Shown here one piece after another: positions 50,840 to 60,159 of a DNA stretch of 64,000 nt (positions are counted from its first letter, which is position 1; each line of letters starts with the position of its first letter). The DNA is from Leishmania infantum JPCM5. Lineage: Eukaryota > Euglenozoa > Kinetoplastea > Trypanosomatida > Trypanosomatidae. The stretch covers positions 62,001 through 126,000 of the forward strand of contig NC_009391.2 of assembly GCF_000002875.2 (NCBI RefSeq), written 5' to 3'. The position numbers were made by a program, and so were the translations under genes. Under the pieces are notes generated by a model, which saw only the letters and a program-made list of their open reading frames with translations, made no database searches and had not been told where the DNA came from.

Positions 50840-51910
50840 AGGCGCCGTCCCGGTGGCGGTGGAGACGCGCTGGTGGGCATGTCCTTGAAACCGTGGCACT
50901 ACGTGCCGCTGCCTCTCTCACAGGTGGTGCTTCTCCCTGCGACACAAGCAGCGCATGGCGGATAAGGTGCAACAGCAATGCTGGTTTCCGCCCTTCTGTG
51001 TGACGATGATCGCGGTGGTGCTTCTCGGGTCCAGGTCCGAGAAGCACCCGCTTTTGCGCCGAGCGTGTGCGTCGTCCATCACGTGAATGGTGCGCAGCCC
51101 GTTCCCCTCTCGGAGATGCGGGGCGTACTTTTCCTGAGCGCCTTCCGTATCGACGCGGAGGCTGCCACCCCGCGAAGTGCGACGGTCTCCGCCAGTACGC
51201 CTGTGAAGGGCAACAGCGCCCGCTGCCCGTGGGCGAGCAGCTGGTAGAACAGCAGTGTCAACGCGTGGGCGCCGGTCCTGTCCAACAAGAGAGCAACCCC
51301 CGCTGAGCATCCCCAGCCGCATCTGTGGGCACGCAAACCCAGCCGCCGCACCCGCAATGGTGTTTGACTACGACGCCGACACAGGAAGCTACACCGTCTT
51401 CTGGCCCCTAGCAGCCTCCTGCACGGCGGTGAGCTCCGTGCTGGGCGTAATGAAGACGCCGAAGAGACGCGTGGCGTACAAGGGGTCGGCGGTGACGCAG
51501 GAACTGTGGATTGCAGTGCACCGAAACGGACCTCACCCGACACGGCGAGAACGCCTCAGCGGCGGCGGCGGCGAGTACAGCACGTCGTGCGCCGCATCAA
51601 GACGCGTCGCTAAACCGTCGCAGAGGTGCAGCCCCCCACTGCCGCCGCCGGGGCGGTGGTGCAAACGCTTTGGAAACGTTCTGGCGGTGCTCGCACACGC
51701 ACAGGACCGGACACACACAACGGGCGCTGGTGCTGGCGGCGTACCTGGCCCACGCCACTGACTGCGGCTACGTGAAGGACGTGCCGCGAGACAACCCCAT
51801 CGAGGAGTATGCGGCTCGCGTTGGTGCGCGGCTGGAAGCGCTGCCGAACAGCATCGTCAAGTGCATCGAGGGGCAATCGGTGTCGAGAGTTCGGAGGGGG
51901 AGCAGGCTGC
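50840..51910 (+). pseudogene. Decayed protein gene, family not recognised
   Basis: Protein-like stretches alternate between plus frames: KQRMADKVQQQCWFPPF and VLLGSRSEKHPLLRRA near 50945-51065, then PLSEMRGVLFLSAFRIDAE near 51105, QYACEGQQRPLPVGEQLV near 51195, FDYDADTGSYTVFWP from 51363 and LGVMKTPKRRVAYKG near 51440, then LAAYLAHATDCGYVKDV and EEYAARVGARLEAL near 51735-51840. Stops and frame changes separate them, so no intact frame exists. Composition resembles soluble trypanosomatid protein. The extent is approximate and the identity unknown. Confidence 0.45.
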
Positions 51911-52158
51911 TGTCCAATGTTAATAACTCTCCCTGTGTCTGTATATGCGTCGCTGCGCACGAGCAGCTGAATCTCTCTGTTGGTCTCTTTCTATTCTGTG
52001 AGCTGTCGAGGCTCGCTTGCCCATTCCACAGCACACGCGCTGGCTCTCCATCGCGACACCGAAGAGCCAACTAGGTGTGAGAAGTCACGTAAGTGGGTCT
52101 GAGAGCCGCACGTCGTGGCAGCCCTGCTGCTCTCCTGTTCCCCGCGACGCCTTGTACG

Positions 52159-52159
<1 letters not shown>

Positions 52160-52194
<35 letters not shown>
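52160..52194. repeat. (CA)n dinucleotide microsatellite
   Basis: Uninterrupted CA run of 35 nt. It lies within the convergent strand-switch region. Confidence 0.95.
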
Positions 52195-52195
<1 letters not shown>

Positions 52196-52879
52196 ACTCT
52201 TCTCCAATCTTGCGTCCGTTGTGCCCCTTACACCTGCCTATCTCCCACTCTCTCTATCTCGCACCCTGCCTGTCTCAAAACTCCATGCTGCCTCCGTCAG
52301 ACAACGCCCTGCAAGCACCACTGACATTGTCATGACCTGGAGCACGCTACGCGCACACACTCACTGGCCTTCTCCCCGTTATCTTGATCTGTACGCATCA
52401 TCATTGATCAGCAAGTCTCTGAGTGCAAGGCTGGCAACCAACCCCTCTGGCTGCTGGGTCTTGACGAGATCCACTGGGGCCGTCAGGTTCAGCGTCTTCT
52501 GCAAGTGTTGGCACTTGCCCCCGTGCAGTGGCTCGCCGGAGTTGATGGGGTGCCTCCCTCTCTGTTCAGCGTGTAAGCCCTATGCCACCTCTCAATCAAA
52601 GCCTCCGTCTCGCATGCGATGTGGGCAAGCCGTCGGTAGAGACACTCACGCGGGTGTGCAGGCGTGCGCACAGGCTCAGAAGGCCACTTCATGGCGCGGC
52701 ACGTGACGTGGGCAGTGAGACGTGCTCATACATGTCTGCACGTACTTGTGTCTCCGTGTGTCTGTCTGTCTGCATATGCGTGCGTGAGTCGTGCTTCTCC
52801 TTTCGCGTTTTCCGTTGTTGGTTCTCTCATGGTTTGCACACCCCTCATGTCGAGGGCGGCGCACACATACGCACACACA

Positions 52880-53378
52880 CCTCCGCGCGTGGCATCTCCG
52901 GGTCCGGTGTGTCCAGCTCGGTCTGGGTGGACGCCGAGCAGCCCCCTCTCCCCGCCCCCATCCCGGCCGAATGCCGAGCCACTTCTGGCGGTGCGCGTGC
53001 CAAGCGCCTACGACGTGGGCGAGTGAGAGCGAGTCGTCGCTGCGGATGTCGGCGGGCGGGTCCTGGACGGCGTGGCGCCGGGGCGAGCGGCGGCAGTGAA
53101 CGCGTTTGTGGTTCTCATTGGATAGGCAAAAAGTGTCCGCGCGACTCGAGCGTATGCCACACCCGGCCCTCGCACCGCCTGCTGGTGTGGGGCGCCTGAG
53201 AGCCACCCTACGGTGCGCGGGGTGGGTGGGCGGCGCTTGAGGGCACGGGCCCTCCTCGGGCGACCGGGTCGGCGCACTGCTGCAACGCGTGTCTACCGGT
53301 GCTTCGCACCACGCGGATGCGGCCTGCGACAGGGTCGGGGGTGGAGCGGCGTTGGATCTCACGTTGTGCGGCAGAGAA
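52880..53378 (+). mobile_element. SIDER2-like dispersed repeat, copy 3 (499 bp)
   Basis: Same 499-bp unit as copies 1 and 2. It differs from copy 2 by one base (ttggatctc) and from copy 1 by about four, by eye. It follows a CA-rich stretch (gcacacatacgcacacacac) and ends gcagagaaa before tgaggcgagc. Unlike the others it lies in the strand-switch region, about 2.6 kb beyond the last plus-strand gene. Confidence 0.7.
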
Positions 53379-53720
53379 ATGAGGCGAGCTGATGAGCATG
53401 GTTTGCAAGCAGCCACCCCTTCACCGACGCACACGCAGAGACACGCTTGGGGCTGGGGGCGTATGCTGAGCATGTGCGTTGACGGGCGCGTGTTTGTCCG
53501 GCGTTCGTGGGTGCAGCTGGCGGCGTGGCGGCTGCCCTTTTCCCAGCGTTTGGGGACGTCTCTCTGCTCGTTGTCGTGTTCTCTCCGCCGCCGCGTGGCG
53601 AGGTCGTTTCCCCCTTCCTTTGCCGCGCGCGGCCTCGCACCCGCCGCCAGCATGCGGGGGCGGGGTGGGGGTGGGGGGCCGGGCCTTTTCGCCGGGCGCC
53701 CCACGCAAGGGGGGCGGGGG

Positions 53721-53868
53721 CGAACCTGGCGGCGCCGGGGAGGGGGGGCGAACCTGGCGGCGCCGGGGAGGGGGGGCGAACCTGGCGGCGCCGGGGAGGG
53801 GGGGCGAACCTGGCGGCGCCGGGGAGGGGGGGCGAACCTGGCGGCGCCGGGGAGGGGGGGGGCGAACC
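53721..53868. repeat. G-rich 28-bp tandem repeat, five units plus a partial one
   Basis: Unit cgaacctggcggcgcc followed by gggg, a and 7 g. Units start at 53721, 53749, 53777, 53805 and 53833; a sixth begins at 53863 after a two-G expansion and breaks off into ttcccaatggg. Each unit contains the palindrome ggcgcc and two G runs, so the strand can form G-quadruplexes. Upstream sequence (53650-53720) is also strongly G-rich. The run of N begins a few bases later, so the true array may be longer. Confidence 0.95.
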
Positions 53869-53879
53869 TTCCCAATGGG

Positions 53880-53980
53880 NNNNNNNNNNNNNNNNNNNNN
53901 NNNNNNNNNNNNNNNNNNNNNNNNNNNNNNNNNNNNNNNNNNNNNNNNNNNNNNNNNNNNNNNNNNNNNNNNNNNNNNNN
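53880..53980. other. Assembly gap (101 N)
   Basis: 101 unresolved bases directly after the G-rich tandem repeat and directly before an inverted fragment of the dispersed repeat. The length near 100 suggests a placeholder of unknown true size. Confidence 0.98.
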
Positions 53981-54012
53981 CACAAACGCGTTCACTGCCG
54001 CCGCTCGCCCCG
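53981..54012 (-). mobile_element. Inverted fragment of the SIDER2-like repeat
   Basis: 32 bases (cacaaacgcgttcactgccg and on to cgccccg) are the exact reverse complement of an internal part of the 499-bp element (14156-14187 in copy 1). Homology stops at 54013, where sequence reads acgtcatcgg; in element orientation this is gatgacgt, which also occurs in the left flanks of copies 1 and 2. The other end is cut by the gap. Confidence 0.75.
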
Positions 54013-54196
54013 ACGTCATCGGGGTAGGAGGAGAATATGTGGGGTCGACGAAGAGAAAACGATACGAACACTCACGCGCAAGAGTGGTATGATACATAAC
54101 TGCGGCTTGCGCATCTTTGCCACAGGAGCAGCTCTCACGAGAGGGCGGCCTGGAGCGCATGTCTGTGCCCACTCCCGGCCCTCGCTCTCGTCTCGC

Positions 54197-56743
54197 CTAG
54201 TCCGCCGGCACGGCGGAGTCGGGGGCGTAGTGCAGGCGGTCGGGCAAGACGATCTGGACGTCGACGGCGTCGTCCTTCCTGGCCTTCCGTTTTTGCTGCT
54301 TTGCGGCGGCGCGCTGTGCGCTGATGAGCTCCTTCATCCGCTGCCGCTCCGCCTCGCGCTTCTCGCGCGCGATCACGCGCCCCTCCTCGTTCTTCAGCTG
54401 CTCCTCCAGCGACACGCGCGCCCGCGCCCGGGCGTTGCTCGCCTGGCGGCCGTTGAACGTGGATGAAAGACTACTCTGCCTCGATTCGGAGCGGCAGGCG
54501 GGATGCAATCCCTGACAAACGTACGACGCTTGTCTCACGAAGGGCGAGGCCGCGCCAGGCCGCTGTTGTCGCTGCTGCTGCTGTTGCGCAGCGGGCAGTG
54601 CAGGTGGAGCGGGGATACCTTCTGACAGGTGGCGATGGCGCGGTGGCGTCATGACAAGCACACCGGGTGGCTGTGCCGGACTGGCAAACTTCGTCGCAGG
54701 GCTGCGGCGGCGCGCCGCCGGGGGCCTCCCTGCTGCACGCGTCCCTGGGGTCGCCGACTCGCACTGCTGCTCCTCCTTGTGCCGTCGTGCATCGTATGTC
54801 TGCAGCACCTTGTCATCATCCACGCGGTGCTGGTGGAGGTAGTTCTCCATGGCGCACAGGTCACGCATCCGCTGATCAAACCACTGGTCTGCCGGCGCGG
54901 CGTCGGAGGGCGGGGCGGCGGGCTTGGGAGGCAGCTGTAGCGCCGGCTTCAGTGGCGCTTTCTGGAGCGCTCGCGCCTCCCGCGTCGGCGACTCCTTCGG
55001 CACACGCGGTGGGTTCTCCCGGTTGCCCGCCACGGCCAAGGCGCGCTTCGCCACGTGCGCCGGCGGCACCGCCTTCACCACCACCTTTGTGGGCCCACTG
55101 CTTCCGCGCGAGGGTGCGAACAGCTCCGCGGCACGACGGCTGGACAGCGAGTCTGTGCTGAGCTGCCGCACAAACTTTGGTGCCTCGGTTGGTGGTGAGG
55201 TCGGTGCCGGGACGCTCGGCACTCGCTGCCGCAGTGGCAGCGGGCCTGCCTTGTGCGTCGCCACGTTCTTGCGCTTCGGAGCCGCTTTCTTGCGCTGCGC
55301 CGGCTTGCTGAAACCCGTGGTGGAGATCTGCAGCACCATCTGCTGCGGCACGCGGAGTTGTGCATCCACCACCGGTGACGCCGCCGGCGCCCCCTTGTCT
55401 CGCACTGTTGCTTCCTTCTTCGCTGCGGGGGCTGGCGGTGCGGCCGCTACCACAAGCACCGCCGGCGGCTGCATTGACGCGGGAGCCCCCCCCACAGGCG
55501 GCTGCGGCGTGGGGGAAGCTGTCGGTTCTTCCAAAATCGACGCAGGCGACGACGCGCCGGGGCGTTGCTTCACTACGGCCGCTTGCGACGAGAATTCGGG
55601 TGCGGCTGCACTGGGAGGGGATCCGTGTGGCGTCGGATCCTCGCCGGCCTTCGCCTCCGACGCGACAACCAACAGCGGGTCGCTTACGGTGCTGGAGGCC
55701 GGCGGCGTTGAATCCGATGGGGTCGGCACCGGCGGGGCCGCCGTCTGCGTGAGGCCCCCCTTTCGAGGCGGTGTGGTGCTGCTGGCAGACGGGCACGAAG
55801 AGTAGGGTTGCGACGGCGGAGGCGACGGCGGCGGTGGGGTCTGCCGCGGCTGGTGCGCGACCACCTCTGGCGGCGACGTCAGTCGGGGTGGCAAGGACGT
55901 CGCAGAGGACTTAGACGGCATCCCTGCAGGGCGCAGTGGAGACGGCGACGCTTGGCGGAGCTCCTCAGCGCGGCCAAGGGCGCCTCGCGCCACCTCCAGC
56001 GCCGCCTTGGCAGTCACGCGTTGCGCGGGGTCGAGCACGAGCATGGAGTGGATGATCGATCTCACCTCCTGCGCTACGTGTGCCGGGAGAGGTGTGATGT
56101 GGCCCCACGTGATCTGCTGCACCAGGTGCGCGAAGCTCGGGGCCGAGAACGGCTTGCGCAGCGTTGCCATCTCGTAGAAAACACAGCCCATCGACCACAC
56201 GTCGGCGGCGTAGCCGTAGCTAGTGCCCAGCAGCACCTCCGGCGAGATCCACATCGGCGATCCGACAAACGTGGAGGTGACGTTGGAGGTGCTGAGGGTC
56301 TTGGCAGAGCCGAAGTCGCCTAGGTACAGCACCTTCGTGTCCTCGGAGACGAGGATGTTGCTCGGCTTGATGTCGCGGTGGATGACGTGGCTATCGTGGC
56401 AGTACGCAAGGGCCTCCAGCAGCTGCACAAACCACAGCAGCAGTGTATGCGTCGTCGGCGTCCTGTGGCTCTGCGTGAGGTAGTGGAAGAGCCCGTCGAG
56501 GTCGCCACCGGACTCGTACGACATGACGACGAACAGGCTACCGTTATATACAAAGGACTCGAGGAAGCGGACAATGTGCGGGTGCCGCAGCCGCAGCGAC
56601 GCGTTGAGCTCCTCGATTCCTTGAGTGCCATCCGCCAGCCGCTTGATGACGACAAGCCGGTCCGGCTGCTGCCGGTCACGCGCGAGGAAGGCGCCGTTGG
56701 TGCCACCGAGGTCCTTGACCTTGGTGTAGTGTTCCATGCCCAT
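54197..56743 (-). CDS. NEK-like serine/threonine protein kinase with long Pro-rich tail
   Basis: 848 aa from the ATG at 56743 (MGMEHYTKVKDLGG). The kinase domain covers about residues 3-262. Present are a divergent Gly loop (LGGTNGAF), VVIKRL with the ATP Lys, HRDIKPSNIL at 122-131 (catalytic Asp124), LGDFGSAK (Asp143), SPMWISPEVL as APE equivalent, and DVWSMGCVFYEMATLRKPF, a NEK-type subdomain IX. This arrangement makes an active kinase likely. The C-terminal 580 residues are Pro/Ala/Ser-rich and disordered, ending in a basic coiled-coil candidate (about 770-835, LEEQLKNEEGRVIAREKREAER). NEK kinases are expanded in trypanosomatids and act at basal bodies, flagella and in the cell cycle; the role of this one is unknown. 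An in-frame extension to 57076 contains the splice tract, so 56743 is preferred. Confidence 0.9.
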   Translation of the reverse strand: MGMEHYTKVKDLGGTNGAFLARDRQQPDRLVVIKRLADGTQGIEELNASLRLRHPHIVRFLESFVYNGSLFVVMSYESGGDLDGLFHYLTQSHRTPTTHTLLLWFVQLLEALAYCHDSHVIHRDIKPSNILVSEDTKVLYLGDFGSAKTLSTSNVTSTFVGSPMWISPEVLLGTSYGYAADVWSMGCVFYEMATLRKPFSAPSFAHLVQQITWGHITPLPAHVAQEVRSIIHSMLVLDPAQRVTAKAALEVARGALGRAEELRQASPSPLRPAGMPSKSSATSLPPRLTSPPEVVAHQPRQTPPPPSPPPSQPYSSCPSASSTTPPRKGGLTQTAAPPVPTPSDSTPPASSTVSDPLLVVASEAKAGEDPTPHGSPPSAAAPEFSSQAAVVKQRPGASSPASILEEPTASPTPQPPVGGAPASMQPPAVLVVAAAPPAPAAKKEATVRDKGAPAASPVVDAQLRVPQQMVLQISTTGFSKPAQRKKAAPKRKNVATHKAGPLPLRQRVPSVPAPTSPPTEAPKFVRQLSTDSLSSRRAAELFAPSRGSSGPTKVVVKAVPPAHVAKRALAVAGNRENPPRVPKESPTREARALQKAPLKPALQLPPKPAAPPSDAAPADQWFDQRMRDLCAMENYLHQHRVDDDKVLQTYDARRHKEEQQCESATPGTRAAGRPPAARRRSPATKFASPAQPPGVLVMTPPRHRHLSEGIPAPPALPAAQQQQQRQQRPGAASPFVRQASYVCQGLHPACRSESRQSSLSSTFNGRQASNARARARVSLEEQLKNEEGRVIAREKREAERQRMKELISAQRAAAKQQKRKARKDDAVDVQIVLPDRLHYAPDSAVPAD

Positions 56744-59700
56744 CTTGCCGAACAGTGCGTTCGACTGGTATAGGAAGTCAGGATGGAGACACGCTATTCT
56801 GCCGAGCGGGTGTGGGGATGGATGGAGGGTCAACACCACCGGCAGCCACGCAAGTGCGCGCGGAGTGGAGGTGGGGATGCACGCAGGCGGCGAAGATGCA
56901 AAGGAAGAGAGAGAGCGGCAGCAGTGAAAGGGATCAAGGACGGAGGACCAAGAACGCACGCAGGCACACACACACACAGTGAAGTACCGGTGTCGGCAAG
57001 GCCAGTGAGAGCAAGCACGAGCGGTGCCGGCGGCCACGGCAGCGCCGCGGCGGTGGCGGATATCACCGGAAAGCATATATAGTGGAAAGGAAGGTAGAAG
57101 AGAGAGGGAGAGATGCCGAGGCGGTTGAGCGGGTCAGCACAGTCGGCTCAGTCGATCCGACCTCTGGGGGCGGTGTGTGCGTGTGTGTGGGGGGGGGGGG
57201 GAGGCGGTCTGGCCGCCGACGCACCGAGGGGCCACACCGGCAGACATGGAAGCGCGTCGCTTAGCGTACAAGAGCATCAATACGCGCATACGCCTGTGCT
57301 GGCGTGCACGGATGGGAGCGCTGAGCCAACCGGCGCTCCGCAGCCTTCCGGTCTCACGGGGGTGGAGAGACGTGAAAAGGGGGTGGGGTCCCGGGTGGGC
57401 GAGGAGACTTGCTCGGAGGGCACGAACAGCGGAAGCAACGAGAGAGAAAGAGAAGGGGTCCATGGTATCACTGGAGGGCCTTCTCAGAGATAGCGTAAAC
57501 GAGAGGAAACGCTAACAGCCGGAACGCTGGATTGCGCGCCTGCACGGGACACAATGAAAGCCGCCGCCCCTCCCGATCACGCCGCAATTGCTGTGCTCAG
57601 AGACATGCGCACAAGCAAAATGTCGTAAGCAGCGGAACGTCCCCCGCCCCCTCCGCCGCCGGGAGAGGCGCGCACTCGCCTGCCGGCTGAGGAAGGCGGG
57701 AGAGTTAGCGATCAGCCCTCACTGCTCACAGCACGCTTTCACCATGCAATACACGTCACCGTACGAAGCAACTGCAAACACACATGCACACGTAGACAGA
57801 CAGAGAGACGGGCAGGGCACAGATGAAAGCAGCCACGGTCGATGCGCAGCGCAGCACCGCCCACGGAGAGACGAAAAGCCGATGAGCCCGAGCGCGGGTA
57901 GTGGCGACAACGAGAGAGGGGGGCGCTCCTGAAGATGAAGGTGGAAGGTCGGTTCAATGGCGGCACCCACGCAGCCAGGTGCGTGTCAGTCTGTTGCCGC
58001 CTCGATGATTGAGGAGGGGATTCAGACGCGACTCGTGTGACGTGGAGAGCTGCTGTGCAGCGTGCATGGGACGCAGATGGGTGTGCAACCTCGCACGTGC
58101 GTCTCTCGTGAGAGGCGAGGCCGGGGTGGGGAAGGTGTACGCGTTCCACCTCAGCGGGGCACGGGCGCAAAGAACTGCGGGCACAGCGAGGTGACGTCGT
58201 CGTCGTCGAGCACGCCAACACACGTCGAAACGGAAGCGCGGAGGGAGCACGACGCGGAAGAGAAAGAAAGAGGCTGGAGCAAGCGCTGCAGAGCGCGTGC
58301 AGAGAATGTATAGAGAGAGCCTCGAGTTACCATACACGGCATCCCTCAACCATGCGTGCGCAGGAGCGCCGCTCGTACACACTCGAGAAGAGACGGGGCA
58401 ACAGCTGACGGCCCCCCTCACCCCTCCCTCTGCCTCGACGGATCGCCGTGATAGTGGCGGAGAAGGAGCGGTGGTGATGCGGGCCTGGCATGCGCGCCGT
58501 CTTCGCCACGTCGAGAAGGGGAGCACGCGCAGCACAGGGTCGCTGAGACTAAAGGGAGAGAAGAGAGAAAGAGGGCGACAAGAGCGACGAGCACGCCGGG
58601 CACGGCATCCGCACCTGCATATCATCCAGCCCACATGCGTCCACCCCATCACGCTGTCTCGTTGTACCGCACCTCCACGTTGCAGAAGGCTACCAACGTC
58701 TTGCGTCGCACGCGAACGTCGACGGGGGCGAGACCCCTCCCCACGCTGGCGCCGTCGAGCGTCCCAAAACTCGTCCTCAAAGCACGCGGCGCCGGTGGCG
58801 ACGCGAGGAGCGTCCACTCCCCCTCGCGTGCCGGACGATGGCGGAGTTCGGCCCCACGGCGACGCTGCGACCACCTCCGCTGTTATTCCACACCTGCACA
58901 AGGCGCCGCGTCTAGCCCAGGAAGAAGGCAACGACGTACCACCACGCGGGAGTGCAGCCCCCCCCCTTTCCCTCCACACGACGCATGCGGCGCTGCAACG
59001 GCGCCGCATCATCTTCCTCCGCAGCTGCTTGGGAGAAAGGGGTGTCTCGCCCGCGGCGCGCCCAGCGACGCCTTCGTCGACGGCTGCGCAGGTGCGTGCG
59101 CCGCTGGACCCCATGGCAAGCTCTCCGTTGGTGGCCCCACTGCACTAGAGGACGAGATCCTGCGTAGGAAGGAAAACGCCACGCTGCCCTTCCTCTGAGG
59201 TCGTCCTCGGCATCGCAGCTGGGGTGCAACGTGTTGCACGGTCGGCAACCCGCTAGCGCGCCGTCGAAGTCCTCTGCGGGCGTCGACCGGCTGATGCCGT
59301 CTCGCTGCCCAAGACGTGGAAAACGACATGTGTCAGCTTGATGGCGACAGCCCAGCGTCCCTCCGCATCTCGCACAGTGAGCCGCTCAGCCGGTGAGGGT
59401 GCCGCTGCCGCCGCCGAAGGCCCTCTGCTCCACACCACTACCGTAGCCGAAGCCTACCGCAACCTTGCTGTCCCTCTGCGCTCGGCGGCCGCGACACAGG
59501 TAAAAGCTGAAGCAGAGCTCTCTGGGCAAGCGCCGCGGTTAACGGAGGTTGCGGTGGTGGGGCAGCGGCGGTACACAGCACAAAAAAGAGCCGGGTCACG
59601 CAATACGCGTCAGTGCGGCGCGTTCCGCTCCCGACGCGTGGCGAAGTACGCGCAGATCTTGAGGTTGGCAAGGCATCGACGCAGCCTCTCCGGTGCACAC

Positions 59701-60159
59701 GGGAATGAGCTCCGCCGCGGCACGTCGTGTGTGCCATCCAGCGTGAGCGGCGTTGACGGAGACGCTGCAGCACCCACTAGAGCGTCACCCTTCTGCACCT
59801 CGCTTGGGCCGCGGGTGGGGAGCACTCAGCGTAGCCGGCTGTGGGACGGGGGGAAGGGGGAGGGGGGTCGCCGACATCGGCGGTGCTACACGTTTTCGAA
59901 CTCCCCTTGCCGCGGAGGGGGGATGCTCTGCCGGCTGGAACTGCGCCGCCGCAGCCACCGCGCCCCCAGCGCCGGCAGCCGTCTTGTCTTGCGCCTGCTT
60001 CAGACGCTACGTCAGAGGTACACCTGCGCCCGCTCATTGAAGTCGCCTCCGCTGGTCGGATCGGCAGCCACGAAGTGCGCGACCGGCCGGGGAAGATGCG
60101 TGTGGTGCTGCGACAGAGCGTGCCAGACGCGGCTGTCATGCTGCGGCCACCCTCTACAG
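56744..60159. other. Long non-coding stretch upstream of the kinase gene
   Basis: No intact gene seen on either strand. Purine-rich blocks on the plus strand (57080-57120, 57360-57500, 58540-58600) are pyrimidine tracts of the minus transcripts. Open frames on both strands are Arg/Ala/Pro/Cys-rich chance frames. Minus-strand sequence from about 59000 to 60159 may still hold remnants of the decayed gene to its right, but too weakly to delimit. Confidence 0.5.
56799..56945 (-). promoter_or_regulatory. Polypyrimidine tract and probable spliced-leader acceptor for the NEK-like kinase
   Basis: On the minus strand, a T/C-rich tract (gctctctctcttcctttgc and neighbours, about 56890-56940) precedes an AG at 56799-56800. 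The first in-frame ATG afterwards is at 56743. Confidence 0.45.

Larger units (their letters stand above)
50316..54196. other. Convergent strand-switch region (likely transcription termination zone)
   Basis: Plus-strand genes end at 50315 and minus-strand genes begin with a stop at 54197, so two polycistronic units converge here. In Leishmania such regions are where RNA polymerase II transcription stops and where base J is enriched (established for the genus). The 3.9 kb contain a decayed gene (about 50840-51910), a CA repeat, repeat copy 3, a G-rich tandem repeat and an assembly gap. Confidence 0.75.

Noticed and set aside
53507..54466. Open frames across the tandem repeat and N run
   Set aside because: They translate a 28-bp repeat and unknown bases, so no protein can be claimed.
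57181..57210. G run near 57190 as a regulatory site
   Set aside because: An isolated homopolymer-like run without repeats or a nearby boundary; homopolymer length may also be a sequencing artefact.
57954..59114. 386-codon minus frame and overlapping plus frame of 283 codons
   Set aside because: Both are Arg/Cys/Ala-rich with no coherent segments; they look like chance openings in GC-rich DNA.
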